Shown one piece after another: positions 25,753 to 34,631 of a DNA stretch of 64,000 nucleotides (positions are counted from its first letter, which is position 1; each line of letters starts with the position of its first letter). A model generated the notes under the pieces. It was not told where the DNA came from. It made no database searches and saw only the letters and a list, made by a program, of their open reading frames with translations. The DNA comes from Microlunatus antarcticus (GTDB taxonomy: Bacteria > Actinomycetota > Actinomycetes > Propionibacteriales > Propionibacteriaceae). Position numbers and translations under genes: made by a program. The stretch spans positions 1,178,001 through 1,242,000 of the forward strand of contig NZ_JACHZG010000001.1 of assembly GCF_014193425.1 (NCBI RefSeq). The letters are read 5' to 3'.

Positions 25753-28345
25753 ACGACCGGCCGCGCTGGCGGCCGCCGCAGCCCTCGGGCTCCTGCCGCT
25801 GCTGGGTTCCGTCCCGGCGCAGGCGGCGGACGAGCGCGTGGTGGAGACCGTGCTCAGCGTCCCCGGCACGCCGGAGGAGGGCGGGCAGGCCGTCGCCCTC
25901 GACGCGACCCTGCTCACCACCGACCCCGGCGTCGCGCGCCCGGCGATCGTCCTGGCCCACGGCCTGGGCGGCACCAAGGCCGACAGCCTGCCGACCGCGC
26001 GTTCCCTGGCCCGTGACGGCTACGCGGTCCTCGTCTACACCGCCCGCGGCTTCGGCGCATCCGGCGGCCTGGTCCACCTGGACGACCCCGCGTACGAGGG
26101 GCGTGACGCGGTGGCGATGGTCGACGCCGCGGCCGCCCGGCCCGAGGTCGAGAAGGTCGGCGACGACCCCGTCGTCGGTTTCGCGGGCGCGAGCTACGGC
26201 GGCGCGGTCGCGCTCGAGGCCGCAGCGCTCGACCCGCGCATCGACGCGATCGTCCCGGCCTTCACCTACGCCGACCTGACCAGCGCGCTCGTCCCCCAGC
26301 ACGCGGTGACCGGGGGCGCGGGGTCGCTGGGCGACGTCACCGCGACCGGTGGGACCGGCGTGCTCAAGGCCGCGTGGGCGGCCGCCCTGTTCACCGGGAC
26401 GGCCTCGGCCGGCACCGCCACGGACCCGTCGGCGACCGGCGGCACAGCGGGGGAGCAGCCGACGCCGAGCCTGTGCGGACGGTTCGCCCCCGACGTGTGC
26501 GCCGCCTACCTCGCCTCGGCCCGCACCGGCACCCCGACCGACGCCCTGCTCGCGCTGACCCGGCGCTCCTCGCCCGACCTGGGCCGCGTCGCCGCGCCCA
26601 CGCTGATGATCCAGGGCGAGGACGACACGCTCTTCGGCCTCGACCAGGCCGACCGCGTCATGCGCGGGCTGCCCGCGGCCACGCCGGCGGCGACGGCGTG
26701 GGTTCCGGGCGGGCACGACGGCGACGTCTCCGTCGATGCCCAGCTGGACCGGCTGACCGCCTGGTTCGACCGCTACCTGAAGCGCGACGCGTCGGCGCCG
26801 GCCGTCCCGGCCCTCTCGGTGACGGTGCCCGAGACGTCGCTCGTCGGCCAGGGCGACGCCGGGGACGGCACCGCGCCTCGCGTCCTCACCTCCGACACCT
26901 ACCCGGGCCGGGGGAGCGCGGCCCCGGCGACCCGCACGCTCCCGCTCGACGGCGGCGAGCAGACGGTGGTGAACCCGGCCGGCGCACGCCCCGGCGCCCT
27001 CACGAACCTGCCCGGCAGCGGCGCCCTCGGAGCTGCGGCCGCCGCGGCGGGCTACCCGCTGGCCGTCCTGCCCGGGCAGGCGGCCGTGTTCACCAGTGCC
27101 CCCGTCACCCGCCCGTACGACCTGGTCGGCAGCGGCCGGGTCCAGGTGCGGGTCACGTCGTCGTCGACCGAGGCCGTGCTGTTCGCGAGCGTGTGGGACC
27201 TCGGTCCCGACGACCCGCAGACGCAGCGCCCGACGTCGACCGTCCTGCCCGGCCGGGCCGTCGCGCCCGTCCGGGTCACCGGGCTGACCCCGGGCGAGGC
27301 GACGACCGTCGAGGTCGCGCTGCCCGTCGTGTCCCACACGGTCCCGGTCGGGCACCGGCTGCAGCTGGTCCTCGCGACCACCGACAGCGCGTACGCCGGG
27401 CCCGTCGACCCCGCCACCTACCGGGTCGCGCTCGTCGCGCCCGCACTCGTGCTGCCCGACCTCGGCGGGCTCGCCGCCAGCGGGGGCAGCCGGCTCGACG
27501 TGCCGCTGCCGCTGGTCGTCGGGTTCGGTGTCGTGCTGCTCGCCGCCCTGGTCGGGCTGGTCCTGCTGCGGCGGTCGCGACGCACCGCGGTCGAGCGCCC
27601 GGACCTCGCCGACGTCCCGCTCGTCGTCGACGGACTGGTCAAGACGTACGCCGACGGCCTCCGTGCCGTCGACGGCGTCTCGTTCCGGGCCGAGCGCGGT
27701 CAGGTCGTCGGTCTGCTCGGACCGAACGGCGCGGGCAAGACGACCACCCTGCGGATGGTCGTCGGGCTGATCCGGCCCGACGAGGGCGAGGTCTGGGTGG
27801 AGGGTCGCGGCGTGCACGCGGGCGCGGACGTCCTGGCCTCCGTCGGCGCGCTGATCGAGGGTCCGGGCTTCCTGCCGCACCTGAGCGGCCGGGCCAACCT
27901 CGACGCGTACTGGGAGGCCACCGGGCGTCCCGTCGAGGAGTCGCACCTCGACGAGGTGCTCGCCATCGCCGACCTGGGCAGCGCGATCGACCGCCGCGTC
28001 CGCGGCTACAGCCAGGGGATGCGGCAGCGGCTCGGCATCGCCCAGGCGATGCTCGGCCTGCCGCCGCTGCTGCTGCTCGACGAGCCGACCAACGGGCTCG
28101 ACCCGCCCCAGATCACCGCCATGCGGCAGGTGCTGGCCGACTACGCCGCGGCCGGCCGCACGGTCGTGGTCAGCTCGCACATGCTCGCCGAGGTCGAGCA
28201 GACCTGCGACCACGTCGTCGTCATGGCCCGGGGGCACGTGCTGCTGTCCGAGTCGACCGCCACCCTCACCGGGGACGGTCGACGGCGCCTCGAGGAGGCC
28301 TTCCTCGACCTGCTGGACGCCGAGAGCGCGGGAGCGACCTCATGA
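25733..28345 (+). CDS. Secreted alpha/beta hydrolase fused to ABC transporter ATPase
   Basis: One intact 870-aa reading frame joins two usually separate proteins. Residues 1-32 are a signal peptide (RRPA...SVPAQA). Residues 35-345 are a CocE/S15-type alpha/beta hydrolase with the nucleophile elbow GASYGG (Ser154), Asp297 or 298 in QGEDDT and His328 in GGHDGD. Residues 360-570 resemble the jelly-roll domain of S15/CocE enzymes. A transmembrane helix (about 593-612) is followed by a cytoplasmic ABC ATPase with Walker A GPNGAGKT (663-670), signature YSQGM (759-763), Walker B LLLLDEPTNGLD and H-loop His816. The topology is thus hydrolase outside, ATPase inside. The start may be GTG 25733 or TTG 25745. 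The permease follows with ATGA overlap. Confidence 0.88.
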   Translation: MDAGLSRRPAALAAAAALGLLPLLGSVPAQAADERVVETVLSVPGTPEEGGQAVALDATLLTTDPGVARPAIVLAHGLGGTKADSLPTARSLARDGYAVLVYTARGFGASGGLVHLDDPAYEGRDAVAMVDAAAARPEVEKVGDDPVVGFAGASYGGAVALEAAALDPRIDAIVPAFTYADLTSALVPQHAVTGGAGSLGDVTATGGTGVLKAAWAAALFTGTASAGTATDPSATGGTAGEQPTPSLCGRFAPDVCAAYLASARTGTPTDALLALTRRSSPDLGRVAAPTLMIQGEDDTLFGLDQADRVMRGLPAATPAATAWVPGGHDGDVSVDAQLDRLTAWFDRYLKRDASAPAVPALSVTVPETSLVGQGDAGDGTAPRVLTSDTYPGRGSAAPATRTLPLDGGEQTVVNPAGARPGALTNLPGSGALGAAAAAAGYPLAVLPGQAAVFTSAPVTRPYDLVGSGRVQVRVTSSSTEAVLFASVWDLGPDDPQTQRPTSTVLPGRAVAPVRVTGLTPGEATTVEVALPVVSHTVPVGHRLQLVLATTDSAYAGPVDPATYRVALVAPALVLPDLGGLAASGGSRLDVPLPLVVGFGVVLLAALVGLVLLRRSRRTAVERPDLADVPLVVDGLVKTYADGLRAVDGVSFRAERGQVVGLLGPNGAGKTTTLRMVVGLIRPDEGEVWVEGRGVHAGADVLASVGALIEGPGFLPHLSGRANLDAYWEATGRPVEESHLDEVLAIADLGSAIDRRVRGYSQGMRQRLGIAQAMLGLPPLLLLDEPTNGLDPPQITAMRQVLADYAAAGRTVVVSSHMLAEVEQTCDHVVVMARGHVLLSESTATLTGDGRRRLEEAFLDLLDAESAGATS

Positions 28346-29196
28346 GCACCGTGACCACCCCGGACGCCGACGCCGCGGTGAGCCGGGGCAGCCTTCCGCT
28401 GCGGGCCGAGATCCGCCGCCAGCTGTCGCGGCGGCGCACGCTCGTCGTCTTCGCCGTGCTGGTCGCCCTGCCGCTGGTCCTGGTGGGCGCCTTCGCCCTG
28501 GGCGGGCGCGACGACGGCACGGCGCAGCGCGGGTTCGTGGACCTGGCCCAGGACAGCGGGGCCAACCTCGTCGTCTTCGCGCTGTTCGCCTCGACCGGCT
28601 TCCTGCTGGTGGTGGTCGTCGCCCTCTTCGCCGGCGACCCGGTGCCCAGCGAGGCGAGCTGGTCGAGCCTGCGCTACCTGCTCACCGCCCCCGTCCGCCG
28701 GGAACGCCTGCTGCGCCAGAAGCTGGTCGCCGCCGGCCTGTTCAGCCTCGCGGCCTTCGTCTTCCTCCCGGCCTGGGCGCTCCTCGTGGGCGGGATCGCG
28801 TACGGGTGGGGCCCGTACGTCGGGCCGACCGGCGACCAGCTCGGCTACCCGCTCCTCCTCGCGCGGCTCGGGGTGGTCGTGGTCTACCTGTTCCTCTCGC
28901 TGGCCGTGGTCGGGGCCTTCGCGTTCCTGCTCGGTACGACGACCGACGCCCCGCTCGCCGCGGTCGGCGGGGGCGTCGTGCTGTGGATCGTCTGCGCGAT
29001 CCTCGACCAGATCACCGCGCTCGGCGGGCTGCGCCAGGCCCTGCCCGGGCACTTCGCCTTCGCCTGGGCCGACGCGCTCGCGCCGACGGTCGACTGGTCG
29101 GCCATGGCCCAGGGGGCGCTCTGGTCGGTCGGCTACTCGGTCGTCCTCGTGGGCGTCGCCGTGTGGAGGTTCCTGCGCCGCGACGTCACGAGCTGA
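28342..29196 (+). CDS. ABC-2 type transporter permease
   Basis: A 284-aa membrane protein with about six helices (roughly residues 33-54, 75-97, 128-150, 173-198, 204-226, 255-275), matching an ABC-2 type export permease. ATG 28342 overlaps the stop of the hydrolase-ATPase gene (ATGA), so it is surely the partner of that ATPase. Residues 101-130 (SEASWSSLRYLLTAPVRRERLLRQK) form the usual cytoplasmic loop that contacts the ATPase. The transported substrate is unknown; together the two genes form a complete exporter with an extracellular hydrolase attached. Confidence 0.85.
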   Translation: MSTVTTPDADAAVSRGSLPLRAEIRRQLSRRRTLVVFAVLVALPLVLVGAFALGGRDDGTAQRGFVDLAQDSGANLVVFALFASTGFLLVVVVALFAGDPVPSEASWSSLRYLLTAPVRRERLLRQKLVAAGLFSLAAFVFLPAWALLVGGIAYGWGPYVGPTGDQLGYPLLLARLGVVVVYLFLSLAVVGAFAFLLGTTTDAPLAAVGGGVVLWIVCAILDQITALGGLRQALPGHFAFAWADALAPTVDWSAMAQGALWSVGYSVVLVGVAVWRFLRRDVTS

Positions 29197-29205
29197 CCTG
29201 TCGGG

Positions 29206-29232
29206 TTCCTGAAGAAGGAGGTCAGGACCCCT
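29206..29232 (+). terminator. Possible terminator after the permease gene
   Basis: A GC-rich inverted repeat with one mismatch (GGGTTCCTGA against TCAGGACCCC) around a purine-rich loop starts about 12 bp after the permease stop. The 3' side is CTTGCTGC, with no real U-run, so efficiency is uncertain. Confidence 0.35.
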
Positions 29233-29252
29233 TGCTGCTCTCCGAACGTCCC

Positions 29253-29290
29253 TAGCGTCCCTCTCGGTAGACCTCACCTCGCCGAAAGGG
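29253..29290 (+). promoter_or_regulatory. Sulfatase promoter -10 and ribosome site
   Basis: TAGCGT at 29253-29258 is a reasonable -10, with a possible TTGCTG -35 at 29232-29237 (15-bp spacer, short). GAAAGGG at 29284-29290 is 5 nt before ATG 29296. Confidence 0.4.
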
Positions 29291-29295
29291 TTCCC

Positions 29296-30855
29296 ATGTC
29301 CCAGAGCAAGCGCCGAGCACGACCGTCCGGGCCTCGTCCCCGGGCCCGCGCCGGCCTCGTCCGGCTCGTCGTCGGACTGGCCGGCCTGTCCGCCGTCGCC
29401 TCGGCGGCCGGCGCCGGGCTCGCCGTGCCCGCCCAGGCCGGGGCGACGCCCGCGCCCACCCCGTCCGTGGCGGCGCCGGCGGCACCGAAGCCGCCGAACC
29501 TCGTCTTCGTCCTCACCGACGACCTCGAGCCGAGCCTGCTGAGGTACATGCCGACCGTCCGGTCGATGCAGGAGAAGGGGGCGAGCTTCTCCGACTACAC
29601 CGTCTCGGACTCGCTCTGCTGCCCGTCGCGCACGTCGATCTTCACCGGGCAGTACCCGCACACCTCCGGCGTGTTCACCAACAGCGGCGCCGACGGCGGC
29701 TACGGCGCGTTCGAGCACCACGGGCTGGCCGACCAGACGTACGCCGTCGCCCTGCAGAAGGCCGGCTACCGGACCGCGTTCATGGGCAAGTACCTGAACG
29801 GCTACGACCCCAAGGCCGGCGACGGCACCCCGGGGTCGAACGTCCCGAAGGGCTGGGACGAGTGGGACGTGGCCGGCAACGGCTACCCCGAGCTCGGCTA
29901 CACGATGAACGAGAACGGCCGTGAGGTCGCGTACGGCCAGCGCCCGCAGGCCTACCTGACCGACGTCGTGTCGACGAAGGGCCAGAACTTCATCCTGAAC
30001 GCCAGCGCCGCGAAGCAGCCGTTCGCGCTGGAGATCGCGACCTTCGCCCCGCACGCGCCCTACACGCCCGCGCCGCGCGACGCCAAGAAGTACAAGGGCC
30101 TGAAGGCCCCGCGCAGCAAGGCGTTCAACGAGGCCTCGATGGCCGACAAGCCCGCCTGGATCAAGGACCGTAAGAAGCTGACCAAGGCCCAGGTCACGAA
30201 GCTGGACACCGTCTACCGCAAGCGTGCCCAGTCCGTCCGCTCGGTCGACCTGATGCTCTCCCGGCTGCGCTCGACGCTCCGGGCGACCGGTCAGCTCGAC
30301 AACACCTACGTCGTCTTCAGCTCCGACAACGGCTTCCACCTCGGTGAGCACCGGCTGCCGGCGGGCAAGCAGACGGCGTACAAGACCGACCTCGTCGTGC
30401 CGCTGGTGGTGACGGGGCCCGGCGTGAAGCACGCCACGATCGGTCGACCGGCGCAGAACGTCGACCTCGCCCCGACCTTCGTCGACGCCGCCGGAGCCCC
30501 GGCTCTGGCCAAGGCGGACGGGCGCTCCCTGCTCCCGCTGCTGCGCGGCGAGCGGCCGAAGAACTGGCGCGCGTACGGGCTGGTCGAGCACCACGGGCCG
30601 AACCTCGACCCGAGCGACCCCGACTACGCCGGGAAGAACGGGGCGAACCCGCCGTCCTACGAGGCCATCACCAACGACCGGTTGACCTACGTCGAGTACG
30701 GCGACGGCGAGCGCGAGTACTACGACAACGCGCGGGACCCGCAGCAGCTGGACAACCGATGGAAGGACCTCTCGGCCACCCGCAAGGCCGAGCTGAGGTC
30801 GGCCGTGCGGAACCTGAGGACCTGCTCGGGCACGAAGGAGTGCGCGACGGCCTGA
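29296..30855 (+). CDS. Exported type I sulfatase (N-acetylglucosamine-6-sulfatase-like)
   Basis: A 519-aa arylsulfatase-superfamily enzyme that would hydrolyse sulfate esters outside the cell. An N-terminal signal peptide with a long basic n-region ends near residue 48 (VPAQA). Metal-binding Asp75-Asp76 (VLTDDLEPS) are present. The sulfatase signature is C108-C-P-S-R112, so Cys108 is the residue to be oxidised to formylglycine. SDNGFHLGEHRL supplies the second Asp/Asn and His set. The ending ...CSGTKECATA has two cysteines that may form a disulfide. Substrate class is inferred from family resemblance only. No formylglycine-generating enzyme lies in this window. Confidence 0.9.
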   Translation: MSQSKRRARPSGPRPRARAGLVRLVVGLAGLSAVASAAGAGLAVPAQAGATPAPTPSVAAPAAPKPPNLVFVLTDDLEPSLLRYMPTVRSMQEKGASFSDYTVSDSLCCPSRTSIFTGQYPHTSGVFTNSGADGGYGAFEHHGLADQTYAVALQKAGYRTAFMGKYLNGYDPKAGDGTPGSNVPKGWDEWDVAGNGYPELGYTMNENGREVAYGQRPQAYLTDVVSTKGQNFILNASAAKQPFALEIATFAPHAPYTPAPRDAKKYKGLKAPRSKAFNEASMADKPAWIKDRKKLTKAQVTKLDTVYRKRAQSVRSVDLMLSRLRSTLRATGQLDNTYVVFSSDNGFHLGEHRLPAGKQTAYKTDLVVPLVVTGPGVKHATIGRPAQNVDLAPTFVDAAGAPALAKADGRSLLPLLRGERPKNWRAYGLVEHHGPNLDPSDPDYAGKNGANPPSYEAITNDRLTYVEYGDGEREYYDNARDPQQLDNRWKDLSATRKAELRSAVRNLRTCSGTKECATA

Positions 30856-30897
30856 GCCGGTCGGTCCGCGGATGCGCGCCTCTCGTGCCCGGTCTGG

Positions 30898-31051
30898 CAT
30901 GATGGGGGCCGCATCCGTGCGGGTCGGCGCCCTCTCAACGCCGTCGTGCGCGGGTCCCTCGAGCCCCGGCGGTCTCGACACCCACCGTGTCGTCGGAGCT
31001 CACCCAACCTCGTGGCCGGTGCATGCGCCCGGCCGCGTACGAAAACAGGAG
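30898..31051 (+). promoter_or_regulatory. rpsP operon promoter -10, long leader and ribosome site
   Basis: CATGAT at 30898-30903 is a plausible -10, giving a leader of roughly 150 nt. AGGAG at 31047-31051 lies 11 nt before GTG 31063, a rather long spacing. Nothing like a known riboswitch or r-protein operator could be recognised in the leader by eye. Confidence 0.3.
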
Positions 31052-31062
31052 TATCCACACAC

Positions 31063-31542
31063 GTGGCTGTCAAGATCCGTCTGAAGCGCCTGGGCAAGAT
31101 CCGGTCGCCGCACTACCGCATCGTCGTCGCCGACTCGCGCACCAAGCGCGACGGTCGGGCGATCGAGGAGATCGGCAAGTACCACCCGAAGAACGACCCC
31201 TCGGTCATCGAGGTCGACTCGGAGCGCGCGCAGTACTGGCTCTCCGTCGGCGCGCAGCCGTCCGAGGCCGTCGTCGCGATCCTCAAGCGCACGGGTGACT
31301 GGCAGAAGTTCTCCGGCGACACCACGCCCTCCGGCGTGCAGCCGCAGAAGGAGAAGCCGAACAAGCTCGACCTCTTCAACGCCGCGCTGGCTGAGGCCGG
31401 CGACGCGCCGCGCGGGGGTGCGACCACCAAGTCCGGTCGCTCCACGCCTGACGCCGAGGTCGAGGGCACCCCGGCGGAGGCCGAGCAGGCCGCCGACGCC
31501 GGTGTCGCCGCTGCGGCGCCCGCCCCGGGCAAAGCCTTCTGA
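31063..31542 (+). CDS. rpsP: 30S ribosomal protein S16
   Basis: S16 of the small subunit, 159 aa. The core (residues 1-85: [20 protein letters not shown]..., [13 protein letters not shown]) is followed by an Ala/Pro/Glu-rich extension of about 70 residues, typical of many actinobacterial S16 proteins. GTG 31063 is the only start compatible with the conserved N-terminus. The stop overlaps the KH gene by one base (TGATG). Head of the rpsP-KH-rimM-trmD operon. Confidence 0.95.
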   Translation: MAVKIRLKRLGKIRSPHYRIVVADSRTKRDGRAIEEIGKYHPKNDPSVIEVDSERAQYWLSVGAQPSEAVVAILKRTGDWQKFSGDTTPSGVQPQKEKPNKLDLFNAALAEAGDAPRGGATTKSGRSTPDAEVEGTPAEAEQAADAGVAAAAPAPGKAF

Positions 31543-31799
31543 TGCTGACCGAGGCGCTCGAGCACCTCGTCCGGGGGATCGTGAACAACCCGGACGACGT
31601 CGTGGTCCGGGACAAGGACCAGCGCCGCGGGCGGATGCTCGAGGTGCGGGTCAACCCCGAGGACATCGGCAAGGTGATCGGGCGCCAGGGGCGCACCGCG
31701 ACCGCGCTCCGCACGGTCGTGGGCGCCCTGGCCGGGCGCGACCCGGTCCGCATCGACTTCGTCGACGTGGACCGGCCCGCCCGTCGTCCGCGGTCCTGA
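31542..31799 (+). CDS. khpA: KH-domain RNA-binding protein KhpA
   Basis: An 85-aa protein made of a single KH domain with the GxxG loop in KVIGRQGRTATAL (about residues 46-58). KhpA-type proteins bind RNA, often as a complex with KhpB, and affect cell elongation and translation in other bacteria. ATG 31542 overlaps the rpsP stop by one base. The position between rpsP and rimM is standard. Confidence 0.92.
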   Translation: MLTEALEHLVRGIVNNPDDVVVRDKDQRRGRMLEVRVNPEDIGKVIGRQGRTATALRTVVGALAGRDPVRIDFVDVDRPARRPRS

Positions 31800-31824
31800 C
31801 CGCCGACGCCCTGACGTCAGCCGC

Positions 31825-32409
31825 GTGACCCCGACGCCGTCCGACGACCCCGACCAGCTGGTCGAGGTCGTCGTCGGCGTCGTCGGCGGTGCCCACGGCA
31901 TCCGCGGCGACGTCGCGATCGGGGTCCGCACCGACGAGCCGGAACGACGCTTCGTCCCGGGTGCGCGACTGCGCGTCGAGGGTTCCCCGCGGGTGCTGAC
32001 GGTCGAGACCGCGCGTGACCACTCCGGTCGCCTGCTCGTCCGCTTCGAGGAGCTCGAGGACCGCAACGCCGCCGAGGCCGCCCGCGGCCTGGTCCTCGTG
32101 ACCGACGTCCCGGCGAGCGAGCTCCCGTCGGACGAGGGCGAGTACTACGACCGCCAGCTCGTCGGACTCGAGGCCGTCACCCCTGACGGCCGCCCTGTCG
32201 GTCGGGTGCTCGCCGTGCTGCACCCGGCGGGGCAGGACCTCCTCGAGATCAGCACCGGGACCGGCCCACGGCTGATCCCCTTCGTCGAGGCGCTCGTGCC
32301 CGAGGTCGACCTCGTGAACGGTCGCCTGGTCGTGGCCGACGTGCCCGGCCTGCTGAGCGACACCGAGGACGACCTCGACGAGCCCGACGCGCCCGACTTG
32401 GCTCCGTGA
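31825..32409 (+). CDS. rimM: Ribosome maturation factor RimM
   Basis: RimM assists maturation of the 30S head by binding S19. The 194-aa protein has the N-terminal RimM barrel ([25 protein letters not shown], about residues 17-41) and a C-terminal PRC barrel starting at [14 protein letters not shown] (about 100-113), with [15 protein letters not shown] near the end. The acidic tail is [13 protein letters not shown]. Start is GTG 31825, 25 bp after the KH gene; the stop overlaps trmD as GTGA. Confidence 0.94.
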   Translation: MTPTPSDDPDQLVEVVVGVVGGAHGIRGDVAIGVRTDEPERRFVPGARLRVEGSPRVLTVETARDHSGRLLVRFEELEDRNAAEAARGLVLVTDVPASELPSDEGEYYDRQLVGLEAVTPDGRPVGRVLAVLHPAGQDLLEISTGTGPRLIPFVEALVPEVDLVNGRLVVADVPGLLSDTEDDLDEPDAPDLAP

Positions 32410-33593
32410 CGGCGCTGCTCCGGGCCGACGTCGTCTCGATCTTCCCCGACTACCTCGCTCCGCTCCGCCTGTCCCTGATCGGCAAGGCGATCGACACCGG
32501 CCTGGTCGAGCTGGGCGTGCACGACCTGCGCACCTGGACCCACGACCGGCACCGGACCGTCGACGACACCCCGTACGGCGGTGGCGCCGGCATGGTGATG
32601 AAGCCCGAGCCGTGGGGCGCGGCGCTCGACGCGATCGTTCCCGCCGGGTCGGCCACCACGCCCCGGCTCGTCGTCCCCACGCCCTCGGGTCGCCGCTTCA
32701 CCCAGGCCGTCGCCGCCGAGCTCGCCGCCGAGCAGCACCTCGTCTTCGCCTGCGGCCGCTACGAGGGCATCGACTCCCGCGTCATGGCCGACGCCGCCAC
32801 CCGGATGCGGGTCGACGAGATCAGCATCGGCGACTACGTCCTCAACGGCGGCGAGGCGGCCGTGCTCGTGATGCTGGAGGCCGTCGTCCGGCTGGTCCCC
32901 GGGGTGATCGGCAACCCGGAGTCGCTGACCGAGGAGTCGCACGCGGCGGAGCACGACGGGCTCCTCGAGGGCCCCGTCTACACCAAGCCCACCTCCTGGC
33001 GCGGCCTCGACGTGCCGCCCGTGCTGCTGTCCGGCAACCACGGCGCGATCGCCGCCTGGCGTCGCGACCAGGCCCTGGAACGCACCCGACGGGTCCGCCC
33101 CGATCTCGCCCCGAGCCCGCTCGACGGCGTGGAGGGGGTCGTGGTCGGCGTGGCGACGCCGGCCGACGCGGGGGAGCTGCTCACGCTGCAGCGGGCCGCG
33201 TTCCTGGCGGAGGGCCAGCTCAACAGGGTGCTGACGATCCCTCCGCTCACCGAGACCCTTGACGAGCTGGCCGCGTCCCTGCTGACCTCGGCCACCGTGC
33301 TCGTCGCCCGGTCGGGGAGCCGGATCGTCGGAGCGGTCCGTGGGACTCTGCTCGACGACGGCACCTGGTGGATCGGCCGGCTGATGGTGGCGCCCGACCA
33401 GCAGCGCCGCGGCCTCGGCTCGGCCCTGCTGCGCCAGATCCTCGACGCCGGCCCGCCCGGTGCCCCCGCGGGTCTGCTCACCGGCGTCGCCAGCCGCAAG
33501 AACGTCGCCCGCTACCGCCGCTTCGGCTTCCGGGTCGTCGAGCAGGGCATCGACGAGGTCGGCGTCCCCGTGGTGACCCTCCGCAAGGGCTGA
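32406..33593 (+). CDS. trmD: tRNA (guanine37-N1)-methyltransferase TrmD with C-terminal GNAT domain
   Basis: TrmD methylates G37 of tRNAs to prevent frameshifting. Residues 1-240 are a complete SPOUT enzyme: [41 protein letters not shown] and the knot motif [14 protein letters not shown], then [10 protein letters not shown]. Residues about 245-395 form a GNAT acetyltransferase with acetyl-CoA motif [18 protein letters not shown] and ending [16 protein letters not shown]. The 395-aa chain is about 130-150 residues longer than ordinary TrmD, and the frame is continuous. What the acetyltransferase acts on is unknown. Start is GTG 32406, overlapping rimM by 4 nt. Confidence 0.93.
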   Translation: MTALLRADVVSIFPDYLAPLRLSLIGKAIDTGLVELGVHDLRTWTHDRHRTVDDTPYGGGAGMVMKPEPWGAALDAIVPAGSATTPRLVVPTPSGRRFTQAVAAELAAEQHLVFACGRYEGIDSRVMADAATRMRVDEISIGDYVLNGGEAAVLVMLEAVVRLVPGVIGNPESLTEESHAAEHDGLLEGPVYTKPTSWRGLDVPPVLLSGNHGAIAAWRRDQALERTRRVRPDLAPSPLDGVEGVVVGVATPADAGELLTLQRAAFLAEGQLNRVLTIPPLTETLDELAASLLTSATVLVARSGSRIVGAVRGTLLDDGTWWIGRLMVAPDQQRRGLGSALLRQILDAGPPGAPAGLLTGVASRKNVARYRRFGFRVVEQGIDEVGVPVVTLRKG

Positions 33594-33610
33594 CCGCAGC
33601 CTCGCGCCGT

Positions 33611-33656
33611 GCCAGCGCCGTGTGCGCGCCGTGTCAGGCACCACGCGCACGCTGGC
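33611..33656 (+). promoter_or_regulatory. Interrupted inverted repeat just before the drrA-like start
   Basis: Two nested arms, GCCAGCG (33611-33617) with CGCTGGC (33650-33656), and TGCGCG (33623-33628) with CGCGCA (33644-33649), end 3 nt before ATG 33660. It could be the trmD terminator, a hairpin hiding the start of the exporter gene, or an operator. No Shine-Dalgarno sequence is visible before the ATG. Confidence 0.45.
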
Positions 33657-33659
33657 AGC

Positions 33660-34631
33660 ATGAACGCGATCGAAGCATCCGGGCTGCGCAAGCGGTTCGG
33701 CACCACCCAGGCCCTCGACGGCGTCGACCTCGTCGCGCCGGAGGGCACCGTCCTCGGCGTCCTCGGCCCGAACGGGGCCGGCAAGACCACCGCCGTACGC
33801 GTGCTCGCCACGCTGCTGCGACCCGACAGCGGCTCCGCGCGGGTCGCCGGCCACGACGTCACGACCGCGGCCGGCCGGGTCCGGGCCAGCATCGGGCTGA
33901 CCGGGCAGTACGCCTCCGTCGACGAGGACCTGACCGGCACCCAGAACCTCGTCATGATCGGCGAGCTCCTCGACCTGCGCCCGCGCGAGGCCCGCGCCCG
34001 GGCTCGTGAGCTGCTGGCCTGGTTCGACCTCACCGATGCGGCCGGCAAGCGGGCCAAGCAGTACTCGGGCGGCATGCGCCGCCGGCTCGACCTCGCGGCC
34101 AGCCTGGTCGGGCGTCCCGCCGTGATCTTCCTCGACGAGCCCACCACCGGGCTCGACCCGGCCAAGCGCGAGGAGATGTGGGACGTCATCCGCACCCTCG
34201 TCACGCAGGGCTCGACGGTCCTGCTGACCACGCAGTACCTCGAGGAGGCGGACGCGCTGGCCGACTCCATCACCGTCATCGACCACGGCCGCGTGATCGC
34301 CGACGACACCCCCGACGGGCTCAAGCGGATCCTCGGCGGCTTCCGCCTCGCCGTGCGGCCCACCGACCCGGCGCGGCTGGGTGACGTGGCCGCGATCCTC
34401 GGCGGCCTGGCGGGTGCGGAGCCCGAGGCCACCGGCCGCCACCGGCTGACCGTGCCCGTGGTCGGCGAGGCGGTGCTGCCGCTGGCCGTCGAACGGTTCG
34501 CCGCCGCCGGCATCGGCATCACCGAGCTCTCCCTGCACCTGCCGAGCCTCGACGAGGTCTTCCTCTCCCTGACCGGACGCCCGGTCGACGACACCAGCAC
34601 CGGCTCCGAGTCCCAGGAGGACGCAGCATGA
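33660..34631 (+). CDS. DrrA-type ABC exporter ATP-binding protein
   Basis: A 323-aa ATPase of the daunorubicin-resistance (DrrA) group of ABC exporters. Walker A GPNGAGKTT (about residues 37-45), Q-loop GLTGQYASVDE, signature QYSGGMRRRLDLA (about 137-149), Walker B IFLDEPTTGLDP and switch TQYLEEADALAD are all present. The C-terminal DUF4162 ends LHLPSLDEVFLSLTGR, diagnostic for this group. Such systems export hydrophobic antibiotics or lipids; the substrate here is unknown. ATG 33660 is chosen because the ORF upstream has no other supported start. Permease overlap is ATGA. Confidence 0.92.
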   Translation: MNAIEASGLRKRFGTTQALDGVDLVAPEGTVLGVLGPNGAGKTTAVRVLATLLRPDSGSARVAGHDVTTAAGRVRASIGLTGQYASVDEDLTGTQNLVMIGELLDLRPREARARARELLAWFDLTDAAGKRAKQYSGGMRRRLDLAASLVGRPAVIFLDEPTTGLDPAKREEMWDVIRTLVTQGSTVLLTTQYLEEADALADSITVIDHGRVIADDTPDGLKRILGGFRLAVRPTDPARLGDVAAILGGLAGAEPEATGRHRLTVPVVGEAVLPLAVERFAAAGIGITELSLHLPSLDEVFLSLTGRPVDDTSTGSESQEDAA

